From NCBI GenBank assembly GCA_016124895.1, contig WGMU01000147.1, forward strand, positions 1-35,134: DNA of 35,134 nucleotides, given 5' to 3'. This DNA comes from a bacterium (GTDB lineage: Bacteria > Planctomycetota > Planctomycetia > Planctomycetales > Planctomycetaceae). A model generated the notes under the pieces. That model ran no database searches. It was given only the letters and a program-made list of their open reading frames with translations, and was not told the origin of the DNA. The position numbers were made by a program, and so were the translations under genes. Shown here one piece after another: positions 18,407 to 26,203 of the stretch (the stretch's first letter is position 1; each line of letters begins with the position of its first letter).

Positions 18407-18729
18407 ATCTGGGACTTATTCTGGACGTGTTCCTTAGCGTTGGGTCTTGCACAGATTTGACCCGACGCGCGACCTGCGGAGATCGTCAGCGGCTCAGACC
18501 AGAGCCGCATCAAATGGGCGGTTACGCCCGTTCGTGCCTTTGTAAAGAGCGGCTTCGCCCAGTGATAAACTGTGACGGCCCTTTGAGATAGGTTCGACGA
18601 GACGCCGCAGGAAGGGCTGTTCGGCTTCAAGGCGTCGAATCGCGGCTGCCGATTCAAAGCGAAAAGGCTGGACCAAACACGACTGCGTGGTTCGTCCATT
18701 GCCACGGATGATGCAGATGGAGCTGCACA
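18407..18729. other. Gap between cusA and cusC
   Basis: About 320 bp without a supported gene. A minus-strand frame (about 18494-18705) reads QPFRFESAAAIRRLEAEQPF and ends RNRPFDAALV. It has no family that I recognise and no ribosome site. No -24/-12 promoter was found ahead of cusC. Confidence 0.4.
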
Positions 18730-20202
18730 ATGAAACGCACTGGATGCGCGACCGTCGCGGTGATTGCCTCACTGGCTGGCTGCGCCAGCCCTCCGCAATC
18801 CGATCCCCGCTACGCCGCGACCGAGCAGCACATCCATCAGGTCGTGGCTCACGAAGTCTCGCACGTTCCGGAGCTGATCCAGACGGACGCTGAGATTGAG
18901 GGCGAGCACCCACTGGGCTTTTACGTGCAGTTTGCTCTGGGCCGGAATCCGGAAATCCTGGCGGCTCAACGGGCCATCGCGGCATCGTCGGAAGTGATCC
19001 CGCAGGTCACGGCTTACGACGATCCGATGCTCGTCGACACGTTTCAGCCAATCTCGTCGAACAGTCTGCAGACAGCCGCAGGTCGAGCACCGAACACGTT
19101 GATGCTCTCACAGAAGTTTCCCTGGTTCGGCAAGCTGGAAACTCGGGGGCAGATCGCCGAGCAGGACGTGCAGATCGCCATGACTCGACTGGCACAGGCC
19201 GAGTTGAAGGTGACCGAAGACGTCCGTCTGGCTTATTACGAAATGCAGTTCAGCCAGCGGGCGATCGCCATCACGGAAGAAGACGCGTCCCTGTTACGTG
19301 ACCTGCTGCAGATTGCCGAAGCCCGCTACCGCACCGGAGCCGCCAGCCAGCAGGACGTCCTGCGCGCTCAGGTCGAACTGAACAAGCTCGACGACCGGCT
19401 GATTGCCTTGCGCCGACAGTTGCAGCAGTCGCAGGCCGACCTGGCGAAGGTGCTGCACGTCTCACCCGAATCAAAGCTGCTGGCCTCGTCGGACATCGGT
19501 ATTCCGTCCGCTCCCGAGCAGATCGATCAGCTCTACCAGATGGCTGCCGAGTGCCGGCCGGAACTGCAGGAACGGTTCTATGCGATCCAGAAAACGAATC
19601 GGGCGCGCGATCTCGCAGAGCTGAACTATTACCCGGACGTGACTGCCGGCATTGGCTGGCAGGCCGTGACGACGGGTGGGGCCGTCTCGCCGGTCTCCAA
19701 CGGCCGGGACAACGTGGCCTTTACACTGGGCATCAATCTGCCGATCTGGTGCGACAAGCTGGACGCGGGCGTGCGCGAATGGGAGCAGCGTTCACTGGAG
19801 AACTCGCGTCGCTACGAAGCCACGCTGGACGACACATTTCGCCTGATCCGCCGGTTGATGGTTCAGGTCGACGCGATACAGCAGCAGCTCGACCTGTTCC
19901 AGAACAGCATGATTCCCAAGACCGAGCAGGCGCTGCGCGTCTCGACGGCTGACTATCGCGTCAACAAGGTTGACTTTCAGCAGCTTCTGGACAACTGGAG
20001 CGACCTGCTGATGTTCCATTTGCAGGTCGCCCGGCTGGAATCGAGCCTGGCCCAGACGCTGGCCTCACTGGAACGCGTCGTCGGCTGCGAACTCGCGTCT
20101 CCGCCAGCGCCGCTGCCTTTGCCGAAAGACGCCGCCGACACAGCCGTGCCCGCGGCAGAGCAGCCAGCCGTTCTGCCACCACCCGCTCCGGAAGGAAAGT
20201 GA
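18730..20202 (+). CDS. cusC: TolC/CusC-like outer-membrane efflux lipoprotein
   Basis: A 490-residue outer-membrane factor that forms the exit duct for the CusBA pump. An N-terminal lipoprotein signal ends in the lipobox LAGC with Cys18 as the lipidated residue. Two outer-membrane efflux repeats follow (about 60-250 and 265-460), with long amphipathic helices (AQAELKVTEDVRLAYYEMQF; RYRTGAASQQDVLRAQVEL) and beta strands (GVREWEQRS region). The Pro/Ala-rich C-terminal tail is probably disordered. GGAG stands before the ATG. The gene is separated from cusA by 436 bp containing a palindrome, so it may be transcribed separately. It converges on the NtrC-type regulator with only 26 bp between their stops. 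Confidence 0.9.
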   Translation: MKRTGCATVAVIASLAGCASPPQSDPRYAATEQHIHQVVAHEVSHVPELIQTDAEIEGEHPLGFYVQFALGRNPEILAAQRAIAASSEVIPQVTAYDDPMLVDTFQPISSNSLQTAAGRAPNTLMLSQKFPWFGKLETRGQIAEQDVQIAMTRLAQAELKVTEDVRLAYYEMQFSQRAIAITEEDASLLRDLLQIAEARYRTGAASQQDVLRAQVELNKLDDRLIALRRQLQQSQADLAKVLHVSPESKLLASSDIGIPSAPEQIDQLYQMAAECRPELQERFYAIQKTNRARDLAELNYYPDVTAGIGWQAVTTGGAVSPVSNGRDNVAFTLGINLPIWCDKLDAGVREWEQRSLENSRRYEATLDDTFRLIRRLMVQVDAIQQQLDLFQNSMIPKTEQALRVSTADYRVNKVDFQQLLDNWSDLLMFHLQVARLESSLAQTLASLERVVGCELASPPAPLPLPKDAADTAVPAAEQPAVLPPPAPEGK

Positions 20203-20228
20203 CGGATCCTGGTTCGAGGCTCACGTAT

Positions 20229-21629
20229 TCAACGAGATTCCACTGAGGCTCTGAGACCGGAATCGTCGCTGTTTTCACAGTTGACGTCCGAGCTTCCCGG
20301 CTGCAGTCCATGTTTCTGAATCAGCCGGTAGAGACTGCGACGATTGATGCCGAGGGCTTCCGCGGTGCGGCTGCGGTTCCAGTTCTCGCGGTCCAGTACG
20401 CGTTGAACGTGCAATCGCTCCCGTTCTTCAAGATTGTCGGTTGCTTCGATGGCGACCGAAGCAGCCGTGTCGGACGACGGGTGTGAAATCTGGTGCGGCA
20501 GCTCAGCCAGCGTGATTCGAGTTTCGTCGGCCAGAATGCTCGCGCGTTCGATAACGTTGGCCAGCTCGCGGACATTGCCGGGCCAGGAATAATTGCCCAA
20601 AGCGGCGAGCGCTGCCTGGTTGAGGCTCCAGCCACGGCCGATTTTTCTCAGAAAGTGATTCGCCAGCAGCGGGATATCGTCACGACGGTTCCGCAGTGGT
20701 GGCAGGTCAATGCTCAGCACGTTGATGCGGAAGAACAGATCCTCGCGGAAGCGGCGCGCGGCGACGTCATCAGCCAGATTCCGGTTGGTTGCCGCGATGA
20801 TGCGAACATCCACCCGCTGCTCGCGAGTGGCTCCGACGCGACGCATGTGGCCGTCTTCCAGAACCCGCAGCAGTTTCGCCTGCAGCGACAGGGCAAGTTC
20901 ACCCAGTTCGTCGATAAACAAGGTGCCTCCGTCGGCAACCTCGAACAATCCAGGCTTGCTGGCCGTTGCCCCGGTGAAGGCCCCTTTCTCGTGACCGAAC
21001 AGTTCGCTTTCCAGCAGGGACTCCTGCAGGGCAGCGCAGTTGATGGTGACCAGCGGCTTCGACGCCCGCTGGCTTTGCTGATGCACCCCGCGGGCCACCA
21101 GTTCCTTCCCGGTCCCACTTTCGCCCAGGATCAGGACGGGACTGTCGGTCGGACTGACCTTTTCGATCAGCTTCAGTACGCGTTGAATTTCTGGCGACAC
21201 GCCGATGATCTCCACGGATGGCGCCGTGCGTCCGATGACCTGTCGAAGCTGTTCGTTTTCCCGGCCGAGCCGATGGTGCTGCCAGGCACGCGTCAGAAGC
21301 TGTTCGAGTTCTCCAAAGGGACACGGTTTGCGAATGAAATCGAACGCCCCCAGTTTCATGGCCGCGACCGCTGACTCAATCGAAGCCTCACCAGTCAGCA
21401 TCACGACTTCGCAGTTCGGAGCGGACTCTTTCAGTCGCGACAGCAGTTCCAGGCCGTCCATCAGCGGCATTGCGAGATCAAGCAATGCGACTTCAAAGCT
21501 TTCCTGCTCAAGGAAAGCCAGTGCGGCATTGCCATTATCGGCTTCACGCACGGTATTTCCCTGTCGGCTCAGCCGGCGGGCAATGCCGGTGCGGAAGTCG
21601 TGGTCATCATCAGCAATCAACAGACGCAT
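20229..21629 (-). CDS. NtrC-family sigma54-dependent response regulator
   Basis: A 466-residue activator with three domains. Receiver (1-118): DDD at 7-9, phospho-acceptor Asp51 (VALLDLAMPLMDG), conserved Thr in VVMLTGEAS, Lys in FIRKP. AAA+ sigma54-interaction domain (about 140-365): Walker A GESGTGKE, the sigma54-contact loop GAFTGA, Walker B LFIDELGE, arginine-finger region FREDLFFRINVL, and WPGNVREL. Fis-type HTH (about 410-445: NRSRTAEALGINRRSLYRLI). It uses ATP to open sigma54 promoters. Three matching promoters occur in this window (11459, 22754, 27123), so it is the obvious candidate activator (inference). No kinase is directly adjacent; the globin-coupled kinase at 22933, on the same strand, is the nearest. 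Confidence 0.95.
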   Translation of the reverse strand: MRLLIADDDHDFRTGIARRLSRQGNTVREADNGNAALAFLEQESFEVALLDLAMPLMDGLELLSRLKESAPNCEVVMLTGEASIESAVAAMKLGAFDFIRKPCPFGELEQLLTRAWQHHRLGRENEQLRQVIGRTAPSVEIIGVSPEIQRVLKLIEKVSPTDSPVLILGESGTGKELVARGVHQQSQRASKPLVTINCAALQESLLESELFGHEKGAFTGATASKPGLFEVADGGTLFIDELGELALSLQAKLLRVLEDGHMRRVGATREQRVDVRIIAATNRNLADDVAARRFREDLFFRINVLSIDLPPLRNRRDDIPLLANHFLRKIGRGWSLNQAALAALGNYSWPGNVRELANVIERASILADETRITLAELPHQISHPSSDTAASVAIEATDNLEERERLHVQRVLDRENWNRSRTAEALGINRRSLYRLIQKHGLQPGSSDVNCENSDDSGLRASVESR

Positions 21630-22136
21630 ATCTGGCTTTGCTTCGTTTCAACGGCGCATGAAACGTCCTTTGAGGCTGGAAATCGCCGTGTACTCCAGCC
21701 GAACTTTGGCGGGCACTGGATGCATGCGCGGCGAACGACAGAATCGGAATGCCGTCGGAATCGGCCCGGCAGCAGCAGAGCCGCGCGAGCGCCGGGCGGG
21801 ACTCTCGACGTCGTCACTGTATTTTCGCCCGGACGGTCCGCTGCGATCGCGGCGTTTTCTGTCCTCTGGTTGCCGCGAAGCCTTCGACGCGCAAAACGAA
21901 GGCAGATCCGTGATCTGCTCAATCGTGGATCGCATCGCGGCCTGATTCGTTGCAGCAGAACGGTACCGGTGCTGCGCTGAAAAGTGGCGAATCGGCTGCG
22001 CCGGCGACTGTCTTCGGGATCGACTTGTCCGACTGTCTGACGGCGATCTAAGTCTGGATGTTCACGACCGGTCTGTCGTTCGAGCCTGTGTTCGCGGCTT
22101 GCAGCTCGCTGGTCGTCACGAACAATGACTGAGCGC
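21630..22136. other. Gap upstream of the NtrC-type regulator
   Basis: About 500 bp. A long minus-strand frame runs through here and across the neighbouring gene, but its Arg/Ser-rich translation has no family resemblance and looks like a GC-driven shadow. The regulator's own promoter should be here; no clear -35/-10 or -24/-12 element was found. Confidence 0.4.
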
Positions 22137-22179
22137 AAAAAGAACCCCGACACCGGCGTTCTGCATCCGGCGTCGGGGT
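22137..22179 (-). terminator. Rho-independent terminator after the RSFSYEPG protein
   Basis: The arms at 22144-22156 and 22167-22179 pair over 13 positions with one mismatch (stem ACCCCGACACCGG), with a 10-nt loop. On the minus strand the stem is followed by TTCTTTTTG. It lies 12 bp beyond the stop codon of the gene at 22192 and separates it from the regulator gene downstream. Confidence 0.85.
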
Positions 22180-22191
22180 CCGATCGAACAA

Positions 22192-22623
22192 TCAGCGAGC
22201 TACAGAATGCTGCTTCCTCCAGAGGCGTTCGGCTCCGCGATTGACGAATCGGTGAGTCATCGTCGGTGCCGCAACTGCAGCCGGAGCAGTTCCCGGTTCG
22301 TACGAGAAGCTCCTCACAGTGTTCCCGGAAGCGGTTGCCGGAGCAGTAGCCACGTTGCAGCCGCAGTTCGTCTGGCAGCAGCAGGCGGCCGATGTCGGTG
22401 CAGCAGCTTCTGAACCAGGTTCGTACGAGAAGCTCCGAACAACATCCGCACCGGTCGCCGGTACCGGTTGGACGAGAACCGTCTGCGGCGCGTGACGCCA
22501 CAGATAAAAAGTCCGGCCCGGATGCTGCCGGTCGGTCGGATTGAAGTGATCGCGGGCGGTTGCCACGCCGGCCGTCGCAGCGACCAGTGCCACAACAAGC
22601 AGAGTTCCCATCAGACGTTTCAT
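22192..22623 (-). CDS. Small secreted protein with two RSFSYEPG motifs and a Cys cluster
   Basis: A 143-residue exported protein with a signal peptide (about 1-23, ending VATA) and a strong AAGGAG ribosome site. The mature part holds two copies of V-R-S-F-S-Y-E-P-G (about residues 62-71 and 102-111) flanking a Cys cluster, CCCQTNCGC (about 82-90). This suggests a pair of repeated modules around a possible metal or disulfide centre. Similar RSFSYEPG proteins occur in planctomycetes but their function is unknown to me. A near-perfect sigma54 promoter lies about 130 bp upstream and a terminator immediately downstream, so it is a single-gene regulated unit. Its position between the efflux/regulator genes and the metal-binding lipoprotein suggests a role in extracytoplasmic metal handling (inference). 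Confidence 0.8.
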   Translation of the reverse strand: MKRLMGTLLVVALVAATAGVATARDHFNPTDRQHPGRTFYLWRHAPQTVLVQPVPATGADVVRSFSYEPGSEAAAPTSAACCCQTNCGCNVATAPATASGNTVRSFSYEPGTAPAAVAAPTMTHRFVNRGAERLWRKQHSVAR

Positions 22624-22753
22624 GGCTCGACTCCTTATGAATCGAAGAACCTGGAAGCAGCAGTCCCAACAGCGGTGAAGGGCTCTCCTCCGAGATGTCC
22701 AACAGGTCAGACATGGCCGACTGCGTCGCTCGTATTGAGCGGTTGCTGCTAAC

Positions 22754-22768
22754 GCAAAATGAGTGCCA
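22754..22768 (-). promoter_or_regulatory. Sigma54 (-24/-12) promoter of the RSFSYEPG protein
   Basis: On the minus strand the sequence is TGGCACTCATTTTGC, a full match to TGGCAC-N5-TTGC with GG-N10-GC spacing. The start site would be near 22742, giving a leader of about 120 nt before the ATG at 22623. The rest of the 309-bp gap between this gene and the globin kinase contains a CCCGGATCCGGG palindrome but no other gene. Confidence 0.8.
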
Positions 22769-22932
22769 AATACAAAAGTGATTCGACTTCAGGATTCCCG
22801 TTCGATAACACCCGGATCCGGGCCGCGGCAGTTGTTTCTGCCTGCCAGCTCTCGCTGACTGCACGTCGTTTTCTATGTGCGATATCTGCCCACAGCAGGA
22901 GCGTTTTCGCCCCGAATTCAGCTTCTGAATCG

Positions 22933-24201
22933 TCATGGTGAATCCTCACCGGGACGCAGCGATCTGAATGTCGCCAGTTTGACGAGCGGTTCTTTCGGGA
23001 TCGTGAAAGAGAAACGGCTGCCCTGTCCGGGTACGGACTCAACCCACACCATCCCACCATGTTCTCGAACGATCCGCTCGACGAAATAGAGACCGAGTCC
23101 CCGGCCGTTGTGCTTTGACTTTTCGGACTCGGCGCGGACGAACGGCTGAAAGATCGACTCAAGGCGTTCCGTCGCGATGCCCGGACCATCGTCCACAACG
23201 GAAAAAACGTGATCTGAAGACGACGGCGAATACTCGACGGCGATGCGACCGGCGGGCTTGTCGAGGTGGTGAAACGCATTTGAAATCAGATTGGAAAAGA
23301 CCTCCCGCAGTCCGACGGGATCGGCCCAGACACTCGTCACCGTATTGAAACGCTGAAAGGCGACGTTCTCGCTTCCGGGGTGCAGCCTGAGCCGCTCGGC
23401 CGCCTGATCAACCACCGCAGCAGGGTCAATCCACTGCGGCTCACCGGCCCGTTCCGGGTCCGACAGAATGCCTTCGACCACGTCAACGATGTCCCAGCAG
23501 CGTCGGCACGCCCTGGCGAGAATTGACCGCGCTTCATCCGGAATGCTGCCGGCAAAGTCCTCCGCCACTTCCTCACAGGCATTCGCAATGGCGTTCAGTG
23601 CGGAGCGGATTTCGTGACCAGCTAACTTCGCGTAGCGCTGGGCTTTCATTTCCGTCTGAAAGTACATCTGCAGTGCGTGTTCGAGATGCTCATTGCGACG
23701 CCGAAGCTGTTGTGTGGCTTCCGCGAAGTACGACTCCAGCGACAGTCCGATATCCAGCAGGATGACCTTCAGCAGCGACAGAAGTGGTTGAGGAAACTCA
23801 GTTCCCATGCGCGCAGCGAACTCGGGAAACGCGACCTGCATGTAGTGGCTGAAGGCTCCCAGGTAGAACTGCGGTTCCAGTCCGATCTCATGGTGCGTGG
23901 CGCCAACCTGCAGACGACGTTCGAAGTATTCGTCTCCGTAGTCGCCAGCCAGCAGTTCCTGAAAGTAGCTCGCCTGCGCCACTTTCAGTCGTTCGACAAG
24001 TTCGGGCGAACTCAGCAGTTTCGCCGACTCCGGGTGTGCCAGCAGATGCCGATAAAACTGTTCGGCGAGTTCTGCTGCCACGTCACTGGTCCACTGCTGC
24101 AGTTCTCTCACTGACCTCACATCATCATCAGTCAACTGCAGAAACTGCTTCCGCAGAGTCTGCTGTTCGGCACTGATTCCGTATCTGTCAAGCAGTGACA
24201 T
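22933..24201 (-). CDS. Globin-coupled sensor histidine kinase
   Basis: A 422-residue soluble kinase. Residues of about 1-165 form a protoglobin/globin-coupled sensor domain: the heme-proximal His103 lies in VGATHHEIGLEPQFYLGAF, matching the family's IGxxHxxIGL pattern, and Phe/Tyr residues line the distal side. A coiled coil follows (about 170-200), then a kinase core: AGHEIRSALNAIAN with the phospho-accepting His, NLISNAFHHL (N-box), DDGPGIA (G1) and GRGLGLYFVERI (G2). Such proteins bind O2, NO or CO at heme to control autophosphorylation. I chose the ATG at 24201 because the 38 in-frame residues upstream come entirely from a DNA repeat. It follows the lipoprotein gene on the same strand. 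The NtrC-type regulator at 20229 is its likely partner (inference). Confidence 0.9.
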   Translation of the reverse strand: MSLLDRYGISAEQQTLRKQFLQLTDDDVRSVRELQQWTSDVAAELAEQFYRHLLAHPESAKLLSSPELVERLKVAQASYFQELLAGDYGDEYFERRLQVGATHHEIGLEPQFYLGAFSHYMQVAFPEFAARMGTEFPQPLLSLLKVILLDIGLSLESYFAEATQQLRRRNEHLEHALQMYFQTEMKAQRYAKLAGHEIRSALNAIANACEEVAEDFAGSIPDEARSILARACRRCWDIVDVVEGILSDPERAGEPQWIDPAAVVDQAAERLRLHPGSENVAFQRFNTVTSVWADPVGLREVFSNLISNAFHHLDKPAGRIAVEYSPSSSDHVFSVVDDGPGIATERLESIFQPFVRAESEKSKHNGRGLGLYFVERIVREHGGMVWVESVPGQGSRFSFTIPKEPLVKLATFRSLRPGEDSP

Positions 24202-24206
24202 GGGAC

Positions 24207-24328
24207 GAGTCCAGAGGTGCGGGATGAGTCCAGAGTTGAGTGTCCAGAGTCCAGAGCGAGACGACACACGGATGTGGTCCGGAATGTCGAGAGTCCGTCT
24301 CTGGACTCTCGACACTCAACTCTGGACT
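24207..24328. repeat. 7-bp-period inverted repeat before the globin kinase
   Basis: Heptamer arms at about 24227-24263 and 24296-24328 are inverted and nearly complementary, sharing AGTCCAGAGTTGAGTGTC. An extra copy at 24207-24216 puts CTCTGGAC eight bases before the kinase ATG on the minus strand. The element fills the gap between the lipoprotein stop and the kinase start. Confidence 0.85.
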
Positions 24329-24743
24329 ACTGACCGACCTTTGCGAGGACCGCGTCAGGATCGGCTTCCGCCTTGTCGCGACACCCGTCGCAGCACAGCC
24401 AGACGTCCTGGCCTTTGAGCGTCACTTTGATTGGCGTTCCCATTGTGCCGAGCATCTCTCCACTGACCGGGCACATGTGCTGCTTCTCGGCCGAGACCCG
24501 ATCTTCTTCCGACAGTTTCGCCAGGCCGGCTTTCATCTTTGCCATCGCGTCGTCGCCGCTGTGTTCAGCGTGATCTGCGTGTTCGGCATGGTCTCCCTGC
24601 CCGGAATGGTCCGATTCCGCGGCAGTGCCTGCTGCGGGTGCCGACGTGTCAGTCGTCGCAGTGCCATCCGAGCCGGCACAGCCCGCGAGGAACAGTCCGA
24701 CGGCGGTGACAAGTCCAGAAGCAGCCATTGAGAAATGACGCAT
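24327..24743 (-). CDS. Lipoprotein with His/Asp-rich linker and C-terminal Cys-rich metal-binding domain
   Basis: A 138-residue lipoprotein. The signal peptide ends in the lipobox FLAGC (Cys near residue 22). A Thr/Ala-rich stretch and a histidine-rich segment (DHSGQGDHAEHADHAEHSGDD minus its last residue is visible at about 42-62) follow. The C-terminal domain (about 88-138) carries HMCPVSGEMLG ... VWLCCDGCRDKAEADPDAVL, a YHS/TRASH-like Cys arrangement typical of small copper- or zinc-binding modules. I chose the ATG at 24743 because it gives a proper lipoprotein signal. Its likely role is to bind or buffer metal at the membrane for the neighbouring efflux system (inference). It is probably co-transcribed with the globin kinase. 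Confidence 0.8.
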   Translation of the reverse strand: MRHFSMAASGLVTAVGLFLAGCAGSDGTATTDTSAPAAGTAAESDHSGQGDHAEHADHAEHSGDDAMAKMKAGLAKLSEEDRVSAEKQHMCPVSGEMLGTMGTPIKVTLKGQDVWLCCDGCRDKAEADPDAVLAKVGQ

Positions 24744-24944
24744 TGAGGTTCTCCAGTCGTTGAAAGACGAAGGTTGAGAGCGTTGAGCCCGGCCCCAGAC
24801 ACAGTCTCCAGCCAAAAGACGCGAGCAACGGCAACGATCCGGTAACGCCGGTTCTGGACGTTCCGTGTCGCCTGGCAGCAGTCAGCAACGGGAATCGCAG
24901 AGCCGGTGTCCCGTTATTCCAGGACAGCCGGTCCGGACTCAACC

Positions 24945-25343
24945 TCAAATCCGCAGACGGCGCGTACGCATGAGAAGCACACGGCCACCACTGTCGGTCA
25001 GCGTGTATGCAGACATCAGAACGCGGCCGGATCGGATCCTGGTAAGGCACGGCCCGCTGTGCTCACGGGCCACGTCGCTGCCATTCGGAAGAGCCCTGGC
25101 CGCTAACTCGCTCTCGCTGTCCTGACTCTCAGCGAGCATCAGGTTTTGATTGGACCGGCAACAGCAATCGGGACGAGCCGGGCAGGAAAGCGAGTTCGAT
25201 TGGCCATCACAGCAGTGAGAGCAGCCTGGCACCGGACGTTTCGACAAAGTTCCCGTTTCGTCAATGGCCGCATGGCATCGGCAGACTGGCGGGGCCAGCG
25301 TCGACAGCAGCAGTGTCAGGATGAGGGTGATACGAGCGGTCAT
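24945..25343 (-). CDS. Small secreted Cys-rich protein
   Basis: A 132-residue protein with an N-terminal signal peptide or anchor (ARITLILTLLLSTLAPPVC, about 3-21) and an AAGGA site before the ATG at 25343; longer in-frame starts would bury the signal. The mature part has dense Cys and His (CRCHAA, then CSHCC, then CPARPDCCCRSNQN at about 20-68), consistent with metal or disulfide binding. The second half is Arg/Ser/Leu-rich with no Cys cluster. I do not recognise a family. It stands just upstream of the metal-binding lipoprotein on the same strand, so a metal-resistance accessory role is plausible (inference). Confidence 0.6.
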   Translation of the reverse strand: MTARITLILTLLLSTLAPPVCRCHAAIDETGTLSKRPVPGCSHCCDGQSNSLSCPARPDCCCRSNQNLMLAESQDSESELAARALPNGSDVAREHSGPCLTRIRSGRVLMSAYTLTDSGGRVLLMRTRRLRI

Positions 25344-25665
25344 GTCCGGTTCCTTGCACCGTTGGATGCCGGCCCCGTTCGATTTCTTCGCGACGAATCC
25401 AGGAAAATCCCGAATTCGCCCCGCCGCCGTCGAAATTCGAGCGATACCGCCCATCAAGCTCCACGTCTGTTGCTGAGCGTCGAGGAAGAGGACGCAACCG
25501 GCTAAATTCAGAATGGCGACGCCGGAACCTTGTTTTCCTCGCTGTTCAAGCCGGACGACTGGAAACCGAAGTCACCATCTGGCATTCACGGAAGATTCTC
25601 ACGAAGAAACTGTGTCCCGCCGGCATCTAACTCCCGTCGGCATGTCCTGGGATTGACCGTCACTG
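25344..25665. other. Divergent promoter region between the Cys-rich protein and the ECF sigma gene
   Basis: About 320 bp separating divergent genes. A GGAAC sequence at 25524-25528 could be the -35 of an ECF-type autoregulated promoter, but no convincing -10 was found. No gene is supported here. Confidence 0.35.
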
Positions 25666-26199
25666 ATGACCGAACTGTCCGCCGACATCATCACTGCCTG
25701 TCAGAGCGGAGACCGAACTGCTCAGCGGCAGTTGTACGAGCTGCACCATCGGCGTGTTTACCGCCTGTGCGTGCGGCTGGTCGGTGAACAGGACGCGTCC
25801 GATCTGACTCAGCAGGTCTTCCTCAAGCTCTTCCGAACAATCTCTCAATTCTCAGGCAGGAGTTCTTTCGAGACCTGGCTGCATCGAGTCACCGTCAATG
25901 AATGCCTGCAACACACTCGTTCCCGCAGCCACAGACCAGAGGTTGCTCTGGTCACGGAACCCATGGCTGGAACTTCTGAGTCAGGCTCGGCGAGCGAATC
26001 AACGGAACTCCTGCATACAGCACTCGACCGGCTGGCACCGGAACTCCGAACCGTCTTTGTGCTCCGTGAAATCGAGGAGCTGAGCTATTCCGAGCTTGCG
26101 GAAACTCTGGACTTGTCTGCAGGTACGGTGGCCTCGCGACTGAACCGTGCACGGACGCAGTTGAAAGTGCTGCTCACCGAACTCGGTTGGGAGCCATGA
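25666..26199 (+). CDS. ECF-type RNA polymerase sigma factor
   Basis: A 177-residue sigma-70-family factor of the extracytoplasmic-function class. Region 2 (about 20-90) shows ELHHRRVYRLCVRLVG, DASDLTQQVFLKLFR and SSFETWLHRVTVNECLQH. A linker with Thr/Ser/Glu follows. Region 4 (about 115-172) shows LDRLAPELRTVFVLREIEEL and then YSELAETLDLSAGTVASRLN, the -35-binding HTH. It directs RNA polymerase to stress promoters when released from its anti-sigma factor, which is the next gene, only four bases downstream. The start at 25666 has only a weak ribosome site but gives the usual N-terminus. Confidence 0.93.
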   Translation: MTELSADIITACQSGDRTAQRQLYELHHRRVYRLCVRLVGEQDASDLTQQVFLKLFRTISQFSGRSSFETWLHRVTVNECLQHTRSRSHRPEVALVTEPMAGTSESGSASESTELLHTALDRLAPELRTVFVLREIEELSYSELAETLDLSAGTVASRLNRARTQLKVLLTELGWEP

Positions 26200-26203
26200 A
26201 GAC

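Noticed and set aside
18494-18705. Possible small minus-strand gene between cusA and cusC
   Set aside because: No ribosome site, no family match, and the frame is shared with overlapping shadows.
22875-22895. Possible activator-binding dyad (TGTGCGATATCTGCCCACA) and a GGGCATC...GATGC dyad at 27064-27084
   Set aside because: Both lie upstream of sigma54 promoters, but they are not clearly the same motif and no counterpart is evident before cusB.
21617-22936. A 439-codon minus-strand open frame
   Set aside because: It overlaps the clear secreted protein in another frame, is Arg/Ser-rich and has no family features; it is a high-GC shadow.
24202-24315. N-terminal extension of the globin kinase
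   Set aside because: The 38 in-frame codons are a translation of the heptamer repeat; the conserved protein begins at 24201.
25069-25082. A fourth GG-N10-GC element (minus strand, TGGCAGCGACGTGGC)
   Set aside because: It lies inside coding sequence, the -12 element is TGGC rather than TTGC, and it is more than 300 bp from the next start.
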